Notes: generated by a model not told the origin, from the letters alone. A stretch of DNA of 13,966 nt from Verrucomicrobia bacterium UBA1727 (GCA_002315875.1 DCIL01000014.1:54683-68648); one strand, 5' to 3'. Shown: positions 1 through 6,651, counted from the stretch's first letter. A program made the numbers and translations.

Positions 1-896
1 CGTGCTACCTCGAGCGCATCACCGCACCGCAGCCCGTGATGTTCATGGCGATCGAGCCGAAGAGCTCGGCCGACAAGGACAAGCTTGTTGCGTCCATGCA
101 GGCGCTCGCCGCGGAAGATCCGACCTGTCAGTTCAAGGAAGATGCCGAGACCGGACAGACGATTCTCTCGGGCATGGGAGAACTTCATCTTGAGATTCTC
201 GTCGACCGCCTCAAACGCGAATTCAAGTGTGCGGCCAATACCGGCAAGCCCATGGTGTCGTATTGCGAGACCGTGACGAAGCCGGTAATCAAGAACTTCA
301 CCTTCGACCGCGAACTCGGCGGCAAGCGCCACGCGGTAACGCTGAAGATCGAGGTCAAGCCGCTCGAACGCGGTAAGGGTCATACCGTCGACCTTTCCCG
401 CGAATTCGTGAATACGGTCCTGGAAAAGCCGTTGCAGGAATGCGTGCGGCAGGGACTCGAGGACGGCATTTCGACCGGCGTTCTCGCCCGTTATCCGATG
501 ACCGACCTCGCCGTGACCTGTCTCGGTGCAGAGATTGTCGACCCCGAGGTTTCGGACGAAGTGGCGTTCCGTTCTGCCGCGATGATGGGCTTCCGTGAGG
601 CGGCGGAGGCGGCGGGGCCCGAATTCCTCGAGCCGATCATGAAGCTCGAGATCACCACCCCGCCCGAATCGGTCGGCGAAGTGCTTGGAGACCTCAACGG
701 TCGTCGCGGCTCCGTACTCAACATGGATATGAAGGGAGATCTCCAGGTCGTGAGCGCGCGCGTGCCGATGGCCGGTATGTTCGGTTACGCGACGGCGATC
801 CGCTCGCTCACCAAAGGCCGTGCTTCCTATTCGATGGAGCCGGACCTCTTTGAGCTCGCTCCGAAGAACGTGAGGGAGGAGATTCTTCTCAAGTAA
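1..896 (+). CDS. Elongation factor G, EF-G2-like, C-terminal part
   Basis: Partial at the 5' end of the window; the reading frame is open from base 3 and stops at TAA 894-896, so about 297 codons are present. The product is a ribosome-associated translational GTPase, and what remains is domains III to V. The domain III landmark GMGELHLEILVDRL lies near 176-217, and the domain V landmarks GDLNGRRGS, PMAGMFGYAT and SLTKGRASYSME follow in the expected order. The GTPase domain lies upstream of the window. Domain IV starts with DRELGGKRHAVTL where standard EF-G has a GGxGQYGHV-like stretch. From memory, this resembles the mitochondrial EF-G2 (GFM2)/spdEFG2 lineage, whose studied members work in ribosome recycling with RRF rather than elongation. 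EF-G family membership is secure; the EF-G2 assignment is tentative. The next gene, fmt, starts 4 bases after the stop, forming a translation-gene cluster. Confidence 0.93.
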   Translation, partial: CYLERITAPQPVMFMAIEPKSSADKDKLVASMQALAAEDPTCQFKEDAETGQTILSGMGELHLEILVDRLKREFKCAANTGKPMVSYCETVTKPVIKNFTFDRELGGKRHAVTLKIEVKPLERGKGHTVDLSREFVNTVLEKPLQECVRQGLEDGISTGVLARYPMTDLAVTCLGAEIVDPEVSDEVAFRSAAMMGFREAAEAAGPEFLEPIMKLEITTPPESVGEVLGDLNGRRGSVLNMDMKGDLQVVSARVPMAGMFGYATAIRSLTKGRASYSMEPDLFELAPKNVREEILLK

Positions 897-900
897 TCCT

Positions 901-1893
901 ATGCGAATTGTCTTCATGGGCTCATCCTCGGCTTCGGCCGAATGTCTGCGGGCGCTGTTGCGCGAGCCGCAGTTCGAGATTGTAGGCGTGGTGAGTCAGC
1001 CGGATCGTCCCGTCGGCCGCGGCAAGAAGCGTCTGGAACTGACACCGTGTCCGCTCGCCAAATTCGCCGCGGAGCGCGGACTTACCGAGATTCACAAGCC
1101 GGAGAAGGTCAATACGCCCGAATCGCTCGCGCTTATCCGCTCGTGGAAGCCGGACGTAATCGTAGTCGTGGCGTACGGACAGATCCTCCGCCAGGAACTT
1201 CTCGACATTCCGCTTTTCGGTTGCGTCAACTGCCATTTCTCGCTGCTTCCGAAATACCGTGGTGCCGCGCCGGTCGTGGCCGCGCTCGAGGCCGGTGAGT
1301 CGATGACCGGGGTTACGGTGATGCGGATGGGGCCGGGACTCGATGATGGCCCGATTATGCTTCAGGGCTTTGAGCCGATCTATCCCGATACTACTGGCGG
1401 CGCGCTGATGGAAGATCTGGCGACGGCCGGTGGTGTCACTCTCGCCAAGGCGCTGCGGTTGATGTGGAGCAATCAGTTGCCGCCGCAGATTCAGCAGGAC
1501 GAAGCCAGCGCCACCTACGTCAAGAAACTTAAGAAGACGGACGGTCTCATCGACTGGGATCTGCCCTCGATCGTGACCGAGCGCCGCATCCGCGCCTACA
1601 ATCCGTGGCCGGGTTGCTATACTTTCCTGCCGCAACGCATGCGCCGCGCCGGTACGCTCGGTCGCCTTGTCATTCTCAAGGCGAGGATCGTGCGGCTCAT
1701 CGAGGACTCTTGGCGTGATTCGGCTCCAGGTACCGTGCTCGCGGTTACCAAGGATGGACCGATTGTCCGTTGTCACGATACTGCGCTGTTGCTGCTTGTC
1801 GTCAAGCCGGAGGGAAGCTCGCAGATGGATGGTGCGGCGTTTGTGCGGGGACGTCCCTTGCAGCCGGGGCAGGATGTCTTCCTTATGGAGTGA
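901..1893 (+). CDS. fmt: Methionyl-tRNA formyltransferase
   Basis: Transfers a formyl group from 10-formyltetrahydrofolate to Met-tRNA(fMet) for initiation, in the cytoplasm. The 330 residues match the usual family length. The N-terminal strand MRIVFMGSS is typical. A tRNA-binding loop, PDRPVGRGKKRLELTP, lies at 34-49. The catalytic set is complete: Asn110 and His112 in VNCHFSLLPKYRGAAP, and Asp148 in GLDDGPI (the family usually has GLDTGPI). A C-terminal OB-fold-like domain starts at about 205. The ATG is 4 bases after the EF-G stop. A strong purine run (GAGGGAGGAG, 872-881) lies inside the end of the EF-G gene but is about 19 bases from the ATG, so reinitiation after EF-G may contribute. 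The aminotransferase follows after a 4-base gap. Confidence 0.97.
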   Translation: MRIVFMGSSSASAECLRALLREPQFEIVGVVSQPDRPVGRGKKRLELTPCPLAKFAAERGLTEIHKPEKVNTPESLALIRSWKPDVIVVVAYGQILRQELLDIPLFGCVNCHFSLLPKYRGAAPVVAALEAGESMTGVTVMRMGPGLDDGPIMLQGFEPIYPDTTGGALMEDLATAGGVTLAKALRLMWSNQLPPQIQQDEASATYVKKLKKTDGLIDWDLPSIVTERRIRAYNPWPGCYTFLPQRMRRAGTLGRLVILKARIVRLIEDSWRDSAPGTVLAVTKDGPIVRCHDTALLLLVVKPEGSSQMDGAAFVRGRPLQPGQDVFLME

Positions 1894-1897
1894 GACG

Positions 1898-3136
1898 ATG
1901 GCTGTGGGAAGAAATAGAGTTGCGCCACACGTCGCCGCGTTGCCCAAGAGCGGAATCCGCAAGTTCTTCGATATCGTCGCCAAGTCGAAGGATGTCGTCT
2001 CTCTCGGTGTTGGCGAACCTGATTTCGACACGCCCTGGCACATCTCCCGCGCTGCCGTTACCTGTCTTGAAAACGGCGGAACCCACTACACGTCCAATCG
2101 CGGCACCGATAATCTTCGACAGGCGATCTGCCGCTATCTGGAGCGTCGTTTCGAGGCGAAGTTCGACTGGAAGAATGAAGTGCTCGTCACGGTCGGCGTG
2201 TCCGAGGCGATTGACCTTGCGATTCGTGCGATCTGTTCGCCGGGCGATGAAGTGCTCTATCACGAACCGTGCTTCGTTTCCTATGCTCCGACCATTCGTC
2301 TCGCCCACGCGGTTCCCGTTCCGGTCGCGACAAAAGTGGAGGACGGCTTTCGTCTCACGGTTGCCGCGCTCGAAGAGAAGGTGACTCCCAGCACGCGCGC
2401 GTTGCTCCTTAATTTTCCGTGCAATCCCACTGGTGCCGTCCTCTCGCGTGAGGATATGCTTGAGATTCTCAAGTTCGCCGAACGTCACGATCTCATAATT
2501 CTTGCCGATGAGGTCTACTCCGAACTCAACTATTCTACTCCCATATCTAACCTCATCTCTTCAACTTCAACTTCTGACTTCAACTCCCCCACCCCCACAC
2601 CTCCCCTCTACACCTCCCTCTCCTCCTTCCCCGCCTACCGCGATCGCGTCATTCTGCTGAACGGCTTCTCCAAGAGCTGGGCGATGACCGGTTATCGTCT
2701 CGGGTATGCGTGCGGACCTGCGGACGTCATCGATGCGATGATGAAGATTCATCAGTACGGCATCATGAGCGCGCCTACACTCTCGCAGGCCGCTGGAGTG
2801 GAAGCGATGGATCGCGGAGATAAGGATGTGGACCGCATGCGCCGCGAGTATCGCCGTCGTCGCGATTATCTCGTGCCGGAACTGAATCGGTTGGGACTCA
2901 AGACGCTCATGCCCGAAGGGGCGTTCTATCTTTTTGCGGACATTCGTTCTACCGGACTCGATGACGAGACCTTCGCGCTTCAGTTGCTTGAAAAGGGTGG
3001 AGTCGCGCTTGTGCCCGGCTCGGCGTTCGGTCCGTCCGGCGTCGGATTCGTCCGTCTTTCCTACGCAACTTCGATGGACAAACTCAAACTTGCAGTTGAA
3101 CGTATTGAAAACTTCTTGAAAGGATTATCCAAATGA
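1898..3136 (+). CDS. Pyridoxal-phosphate aminotransferase, class I/II
   Basis: A PLP-dependent, fold-type I aminotransferase of 412 residues, probably cytoplasmic; the amino-acid substrate cannot be told. Landmarks in order: SLGVGEPDFDTP (35-46), the substrate and cofactor region HYTSNRGT (63-70), NFPCNPTGA (172-180), the PLP-contacting DEVY (204-207), and the Schiff-base lysine Lys259 in NGFSKSWAMTGYRLGY. The start at 1898 is chosen because GGAG at 1887-1890 sits 7 bases upstream; the frame is open further up, but that part overlaps fmt and makes no sense as protein. Residues about 213-236 are a Ser/Thr/Pro-rich insert of about 24 residues between the DEVY strand and the lysine, where relatives have only a short loop (see the repeat entry). 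All catalytic residues remain, so the enzyme is probably active. The stop overlaps the SDR start (ATGA), suggesting coupled translation. Family relatives are often annotated as aspartate or aromatic aminotransferases. Confidence 0.93.
   Translation: MAVGRNRVAPHVAALPKSGIRKFFDIVAKSKDVVSLGVGEPDFDTPWHISRAAVTCLENGGTHYTSNRGTDNLRQAICRYLERRFEAKFDWKNEVLVTVGVSEAIDLAIRAICSPGDEVLYHEPCFVSYAPTIRLAHAVPVPVATKVEDGFRLTVAALEEKVTPSTRALLLNFPCNPTGAVLSREDMLEILKFAERHDLIILADEVYSELNYSTPISNLISSTSTSDFNSPTPTPPLYTSLSSFPAYRDRVILLNGFSKSWAMTGYRLGYACGPADVIDAMMKIHQYGIMSAPTLSQAAGVEAMDRGDKDVDRMRREYRRRRDYLVPELNRLGLKTLMPEGAFYLFADIRSTGLDDETFALQLLEKGGVALVPGSAFGPSGVGFVRLSYATSMDKLKLAVERIENFLKGLSK
2533..2613 (+). repeat. In-frame pyrimidine-rich hexamer insert in the aminotransferase
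   Basis: A C/T-rich low-complexity tract. It contains TTCAAC three times in near-hexamer spacing (around 2570-2585, one unit enlarged by a base), then C-rich CCCCCACACC-type sequence. It encodes a Ser/Thr/Pro/Asn-rich loop that relatives of this enzyme lack. Removing about 72 bases would restore a normal-length loop leading into TSLSSFPAYRDR. CTTCAA differs by one base from the CTCCAA hexamer of the array at 4393-4500. The edges are approximate because the repeat is decayed. Confidence 0.6.
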
Positions 3137-3954
3137 ACAGCTTTAAGGACAAGGTGGTGCTCGTCACCGGTGGCAATCGCAATACTGGACTTTGGCTCGT
3201 AAAGAAGTTTGTGGATGAGGGCGCGCGCGTCTTTGCGTGCGGGTCCTCGGAAAAGTCCGCTGCATCTGGTGTCGAGGCGCTCAAGCGGATGGGCGTTGAA
3301 GGCGTCACGATGATGGCCTGCGACATTTCCGATCTCGAGCAGGTGAAGAAGATGTTCGATGTCATCGAACGCGAGGCGGGACGTCTCGACATTCTCATCA
3401 ACAATTCCGCCAATCAGGGGCTTGGCCATGGCGGACCCCTGGAGATGGATCCGCAGAAGTTCCACGAGGTCTTCAATGTCAACGTGATCGGTGGCTTTCA
3501 GGTCACGCAGATGGCCTGCAACCGGTTCTTCCTGTCGGAGAAGCAGCAGGCGAAGAGGGAAGGTGCAGGTGTAGGTGCAGATAAGGGTGTGGTGGTGTTC
3601 CTTTCGTCCAACACTGCGATGCGCGCGATTCGCGGACGCACCGCCTACTGCTCCTCTAAGGGCGCGATCAATTCGATGGTGCGCTCGCTCGCGCTTGATC
3701 TCGCGCCGCTCGGAATCCGCGTAAACTGCTGTGCGCCCGGTTACATCAACACCGAACGGTGGGATGTACTCGATCCAAAGATCGCCGCGCGTCGGCGCGC
3801 GAATTGTCCCCTCGGCCGTGAAGCGACCGGCACGGATATCGCCAATGTCGTTGCGTTTCTCGCATCCGAAGATTCCGGTAATATGACCGGTGAAATCGTC
3901 ACCTGCGACGCAGGCTGCAGCTGTCAGCACATGCCAGCGGATGTGGATAGGTGA
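3133..3954 (+). CDS. Short-chain dehydrogenase/reductase (SDR)
   Basis: A 273-residue NAD(P)-dependent oxidoreductase of the classical SDR family. It has a Rossmann N-terminus with VTGGNRNTG (11-19), the structural NNSA motif (90-93), the catalytic serine region FLSSN (156-160), and the YCSSK catalytic pair Tyr172/Lys176. The PGY element and a C-terminal GEIVTCDAG complete the fold. The glycine motif is unusual: the family pattern TGxxxGxG has Asn in place of the second Gly. Residues about 139-150 (KQQAKREGAGVGADKG) form an insert before the serine strand and are partly encoded by the hexamer array at 3562-3579. Translation starts inside the aminotransferase stop (ATGA), with GAAAGGA at 3118-3124 as ribosome site. 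Its neighbour is an enolase-superfamily dehydratase, so oxidation of a sugar or sugar acid is plausible, but the substrate is unknown. Confidence 0.94.
   Translation: MNSFKDKVVLVTGGNRNTGLWLVKKFVDEGARVFACGSSEKSAASGVEALKRMGVEGVTMMACDISDLEQVKKMFDVIEREAGRLDILINNSANQGLGHGGPLEMDPQKFHEVFNVNVIGGFQVTQMACNRFFLSEKQQAKREGAGVGADKGVVVFLSSNTAMRAIRGRTAYCSSKGAINSMVRSLALDLAPLGIRVNCCAPGYINTERWDVLDPKIAARRRANCPLGREATGTDIANVVAFLASEDSGNMTGEIVTCDAGCSCQHMPADVDR
3562..3579 (+). repeat. Hexamer array (GGTGYA)3 inside the SDR gene
   Basis: Three consecutive hexamers: GGTGCA, GGTGTA, GGTGCA. They encode the Gly/Ala/Val run of an SDR loop longer than usual, just before the catalytic-serine strand. The complement of bases 3567-3580 (14 bases) occurs exactly at 7069-7082 in the nucleotidyltransferase array, so the two belong to one repeat family in opposite orientation. 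Confidence 0.65.
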
Positions 3955-3956
3955 GA

Positions 3957-4016
3957 GAGTTCGAGTGGGAGTTCGAGTGGGAGTTCGAGTGGGAGTTCGA
4001 GTGCGAGCTCGAGGAG
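3957..4016 (+). repeat. Upstream flanking array, GAGTTCGAGTGG units
   Basis: Three exact copies of the 12-mer GAGTTCGAGTGG (3957, 3969, 3981), a fourth ending in C (3993-4004), and a degenerate fifth, GAGCTCGAGGAG (4005-4016). The array begins 3 bases after the SDR stop and ends at the ribosome-binding site of the four-helix-bundle gene. Each 12-mer is two hexamers. The frame of the small gene is open through it, giving a Val-Arg-Val-Gly repeat with no ATG. Bases 3957-3977 match the complement of the downstream array at 19 of 21 positions. Bases 3999-4013 match it exactly (complement at 4411-4425 and 4483-4497). The two arrays are therefore an inverted pair around the gene. Confidence 0.92.
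4012..4016 (+). promoter_or_regulatory. Ribosome-binding site made by the end of the upstream array
   Basis: AGGAG lies 5 bases before the ATG at 4022. It is the degenerate last unit of the flanking array, so the array itself supplies the Shine-Dalgarno. Intact units also contain GGGAG. This site favours 4022 over the in-frame ATG at 4028. Confidence 0.6.
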
Positions 4017-4021
4017 AGGTG

Positions 4022-4510
4022 ATGGGAATGACTGTGAGCGATCAATTTGCCTATAAGAAACTGATTGTGTGGCAAAAAGCCATGGAATTTGCTCGGTGTG
4101 TTTATCCTATTGCAAGTCAGTTTCCTGACTTTGAACGGTTTGGACTTGCAGACCAAGTTCGGAGGGCTGCTGTTAGCATCGCCAGCAACATTGCCGAAGG
4201 ATGCGGGCGCTCTTCTAATAAAGATTACGGTCATTTCCTTGCAATTGCGCGTGGATCACTCTATGAGACGTTGACCCAGCTGGAACTCGCGAAATCATTC
4301 GGATACATAAAGACATTTGACGACATTGAATCCATTGCAGAGGAAATCAGTCGCATGCTAACAACGCTTATAAAAAGATATACAATTCCACTCTCGAACT
4401 CGCACTCCAACTCGAGCTCGCACTCCAACTCGAACTCGCACTCCAACTCGAACTCGCACTCCAACTCGAACTCGCACTCCAACTCGAGCTCGCACTCCAA
4501 CTCAAAATGA
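4022..4510 (+). CDS. Four-helix-bundle protein, S23/23S rRNA intervening-sequence family
   Basis: The 162 residues consist of a family core (about 1-122) and a repetitive tail (about 124-162). The core shows the whole S23/IVP signature: LIVWQKAMEFARCVY (14-28), FERFGLADQVRRAAVSIASNIAEG (37-60), and FLAIARGSLYETLTQLELA (72-90). The family folds as a small helical bundle. It was first known from open reading frames in 23S rRNA intervening sequences, and the Avd protein of diversity-generating retroelements is related. Its biochemical role is unknown; nucleic-acid binding is inferred for the family. The tail is six hexapeptides of the form S-[N/S]-S-H-S-N plus Ser-Lys, encoded by the 18-base array. 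G+C of 4021-4380 is 161 of 360 by hand count (about 45%), against about 58% in a sampled stretch of the next gene, which suggests foreign origin. The stop overlaps the next ATG (ATGA, 4507-4510). ATG 4028 is an alternative start. Confidence 0.93.
   Translation: MGMTVSDQFAYKKLIVWQKAMEFARCVYPIASQFPDFERFGLADQVRRAAVSIASNIAEGCGRSSNKDYGHFLAIARGSLYETLTQLELAKSFGYIKTFDDIESIAEEISRMLTTLIKRYTIPLSNSHSNSSSHSNSNSHSNSNSHSNSNSHSNSSSHSNSK
4393..4500 (+). repeat. Downstream flanking array, 6 copies of an 18-base unit
   Basis: Six contiguous copies of CTCGARCTCGCACTCCAA with no change except A or G at position 6 (A,G,A,A,A,G). Each 18-mer is three hexamers (CTCGAR, CTCGCA, CTCCAA), so any change in copy number keeps the reading frame. 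The array encodes the Ser/Asn/His tail of the four-helix-bundle protein and ends 6 bases before the ATG of the next gene. It is the inverted counterpart of the array at 3957-4016. The near-perfect copies suggest recent expansion or gene-conversion-like homogenisation. Confidence 0.95.
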
Positions 4511-5673
4511 AGATAACATCAGTTCGTCCCATTGTCATCGATTGTTTTCGCACCAATTGGGTGTTTGTCAAGGTCGAGACCGATGAAGGCATTTCCGGCA
4601 TCGGCGAGGGCACGCTCGAATACAAGGAGAACGCGCTTGTCGGTGCGGTTGCCGATCTCGAGCATGCGCTGATCGGAAAGGATCCTTTCGACACCGAATG
4701 GATCTGGCACGAAAACTATCGTGATGCCTACTGGCGCGGAGGCCCCGTGCTGATGAGTGCGCTCTCGGCAGTCGATATGGCGCTTTGGGATATCAAGGGC
4801 AAGGCGCTCAATCTGCCGGTCTGGAAGCTTATCGGTGGCAAGTGCCGCGAGGCCGTGCCCTGTTATGCCAACTGCTGGTTCTCCGGTGCGCGCGAGCCCG
4901 AGGAGTTCGAGGCGAAGGCGACCGCGGCAGTCGAGATGGGTTTCAAGGGACTAAAGTGGGATCCCTTCGGCAAGAACTACCGCCAGTTGCCGCAAGCCGA
5001 TTTCAAGAAGGCGATCGCCTGCGTTGCCGCGGTGAAAGGTGCGACCGAGGGCAAGGCCGAGATTCTCATTGAGTGCCACGGACGTTTCGACCTTCCTACC
5101 GGACGCCGTATCTGCAATGCGCTCGAGGAGTTCGATCCCTACTGGGTGGAGGAGCCGATCATTCCAGATACGATGCGTTCGCTCGCCGATCTTCGGTCCA
5201 AGGTAAAGACCCCGATTGCCTGCGGAGAGCGGCTCTTTACTTCGCAGCAGATTCTCGATGCTATCGAGCTCAGGTGCTGCGACTACCTCCAGCCCGACTC
5301 CAGCCATGCCGGCGGCATCACCGAAATGAAGAAGATCGCCGCAATCTGCGATGCGCATCACGTGCCGTTCTGCGCGCACAATCCGTCCGGTCCCGTTGCC
5401 AACGCCGTCACCCTCGCGCTCGGTGTGTCCACTCCCGGTTACTGCATCCACGAGACCTTGTTCAACGACGTGCCGTGGCGCAAAGACGTCATTGACGAGG
5501 ACGTGAAGTTCGTGGACGGTATGATGTATCCGTCGGATCGTCCCGGTCTCGGCATCATCCTCAACGAAGAGGCCGCGGCGGCGCATCCGAAGAAAGATCA
5601 CTGGCTGCGGCACTACGTCGGCACGCTCACCGATGTGCGTCCGCCGGACTCCATCAGCTATTTTCATTCCTAA
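4507..5673 (+). CDS. Enolase-superfamily dehydratase, galactonate-dehydratase-like
   Basis: A 388-residue mandelate racemase/muconate lactonizing family enzyme. Such enzymes abstract the proton next to a carboxylate on a Mg2+ ion, and many dehydrate sugar acids. The N-terminal capping domain has GIGEGTLEYKE (31-41). The barrel follows with KWDPFG (150-155), IECHGR (188-193), VEEP (214-217), CGERL (239-243) and CAHNPSGP (289-296). Likely metal ligands are Glu189, Glu215 or Glu216, and Glu241; likely acid/base residues are His191 and His291, with Glu316 in IHETLF. The first ligand is Glu, where galactonate dehydratases have Asp. The ATG overlaps the stop of the four-helix-bundle gene, and the bases upstream are wholly the pyrimidine-rich array, with no Shine-Dalgarno. 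Translation therefore probably depends on coupling. The substrate is not determinable; a hexonate is the best guess from the family and the SDR neighbour. Confidence 0.92.
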   Translation: MKITSVRPIVIDCFRTNWVFVKVETDEGISGIGEGTLEYKENALVGAVADLEHALIGKDPFDTEWIWHENYRDAYWRGGPVLMSALSAVDMALWDIKGKALNLPVWKLIGGKCREAVPCYANCWFSGAREPEEFEAKATAAVEMGFKGLKWDPFGKNYRQLPQADFKKAIACVAAVKGATEGKAEILIECHGRFDLPTGRRICNALEEFDPYWVEEPIIPDTMRSLADLRSKVKTPIACGERLFTSQQILDAIELRCCDYLQPDSSHAGGITEMKKIAAICDAHHVPFCAHNPSGPVANAVTLALGVSTPGYCIHETLFNDVPWRKDVIDEDVKFVDGMMYPSDRPGLGIILNEEAAAAHPKKDHWLRHYVGTLTDVRPPDSISYFHS

Positions 5674-5697
5674 GTTAGTTCAAGAACCAAGATCAAA

Positions 5698-6651
5698 ATG
5701 AGAGTACTTACCGGTATCCAGCCCTCGGGAAAACTCCACTGGGGCAATTATTTCGGCGCGATGAAGTCGATGTTCGACCTTCAGGAGAAGGGCGAGAACT
5801 TCATGTTCATCGCCAACTTCCACGCCATGACCACGATGCGCGATGGCGCGGCGCTTCGGGATGCGACCAAGGATGTCGCGCTCGACTATCTCGCGTGCGG
5901 ACTCGATCCGGAGAAGACCGTGATGTACCGCCAGTCCGATGTCCCCGAAGTGCAGGAACTCGCCTGGTACCTTTCGTGCCTTACGCCGATGGGACTCCTC
6001 GAGCGCTGCCACAGCTACAAGGACAAGATGGCGCACGGCTTTGAGGCGACTCACGGACTCTTCGCGTATCCCGTTCTGATGGCCGCCGACATTCTCATCA
6101 TGAATGCGGATCTCGTGCCGGTCGGCAAGGATCAGAAGCAGCATCTCGAAGTGACGCGCGATCTCGCTCAGAAGTTCAACAACGCCTATGGCGAGATCTT
6201 CAAGCTTCCCGATGCCTACATTCCCGAAACCGTCGCTACGATTCCGGGAACGGACGGACAGAAGATGTCCAAGTCGTATCACAACACGATCGAGCTCTTT
6301 GACGTTTCGGCCAAGAAGAAGATCATGGCGATCGTCACCGATTCGAAGACGATGGAAGAGCCGAAGGATCCTGAAGGCAATTCCATTTACGAGCTCTACA
6401 AACTCTTCGCGTCCAAGGAAGAGGTCGAGACGATGGCGAATAATTTCCGCGCCGGAAACTACGGTTACGGACACGCCAAGAAGGAACTGCTCGCTGCCTA
6501 CAAGCGGCTCTTCGATCCGTTCCGCGAGCGCCGTGAAGAGCTCGTGAAGGATCCGTCCAAACTCGAGGACATTCTTCAGGAAGGTGCCCGTAAGGCGCGC
6601 GCGGCAGCGGCTATTACCATGGACAAAGTAAGAAAGGCAGTCGGACTATGA
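5698..6651 (+). CDS. trpS: Tryptophanyl-tRNA synthetase
   Basis: Charges tRNA(Trp) with tryptophan using ATP; a cytoplasmic class Ic synthetase. At 317 residues it is close to the compact bacterial TrpRS length. The N-terminus RVLTGIQPSGKLHWGNYFGA carries the HIGH-equivalent HWGN (14-17), and the second ATP-binding motif KMSKS is at 189-193 in TDGQKMSKSYHNTI. The C-terminus MDKVRKAVGL is typical, so the gene is complete. It starts 24 bases after the enolase-superfamily stop, in a stretch with extra in-frame stops and only a weak purine run, so its ribosome site is poor. The stop overlaps the ATG of the nucleotidyltransferase by 4 bases. No leader or T-box-like structure fits in the short upstream gap, so it probably belongs to the preceding transcript. 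Confidence 0.97.
   Translation: MRVLTGIQPSGKLHWGNYFGAMKSMFDLQEKGENFMFIANFHAMTTMRDGAALRDATKDVALDYLACGLDPEKTVMYRQSDVPEVQELAWYLSCLTPMGLLERCHSYKDKMAHGFEATHGLFAYPVLMAADILIMNADLVPVGKDQKQHLEVTRDLAQKFNNAYGEIFKLPDAYIPETVATIPGTDGQKMSKSYHNTIELFDVSAKKKIMAIVTDSKTMEEPKDPEGNSIYELYKLFASKEEVETMANNFRAGNYGYGHAKKELLAAYKRLFDPFRERREELVKDPSKLEDILQEGARKARAAAAITMDKVRKAVGL

Larger units (their letters stand above)
3957..4506 (+). other. Candidate IVS-like cassette: inverted arrays around an S23-family gene
   Basis: Taken together, the upstream array, the low-G+C gene and the downstream array look like one inserted unit between the SDR and the enolase-superfamily gene. The ends are inverted repeats, the gene belongs to the protein family found in 23S rRNA intervening sequences, and the composition differs from both sides. 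No target-site duplication or transposase is visible. No empty-site sequence is available here, so insertion is an inference. An alternative is an ordinary small gene whose flanking DNA has expanded by slippage, but slippage alone does not explain the inverted relation. Confidence 0.5.

Noticed and set aside
1667..1897. Longer start for the aminotransferase
   Set aside because: The upstream frame overlaps fmt and encodes Arg/Ser-rich nonsense, while 1898 has GGAG 7 bases upstream.
922..2043. 373-residue open frame on the minus strand
   Set aside because: Antisense to fmt and the aminotransferase start, with no recognisable domain.
3890..4021. N-terminal extension of the four-helix-bundle protein through the upstream array
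   Set aside because: The frame is open back into the SDR gene, but ATG 4022 has a good ribosome site and begins just before the family core; the extension is a Val-Arg-Gly repeat.
4393..4500. CRISPR array
   Set aside because: Units are 18 bases, directly adjacent and without unique spacers, and there are no cas genes.
4022..4510. Diversity-generating retroelement accessory gene (Avd)
   Set aside because: Avd is a related fold, but no reverse transcriptase, template repeat or variable C-type lectin gene is in the window, and array variation is not adenine-biased.
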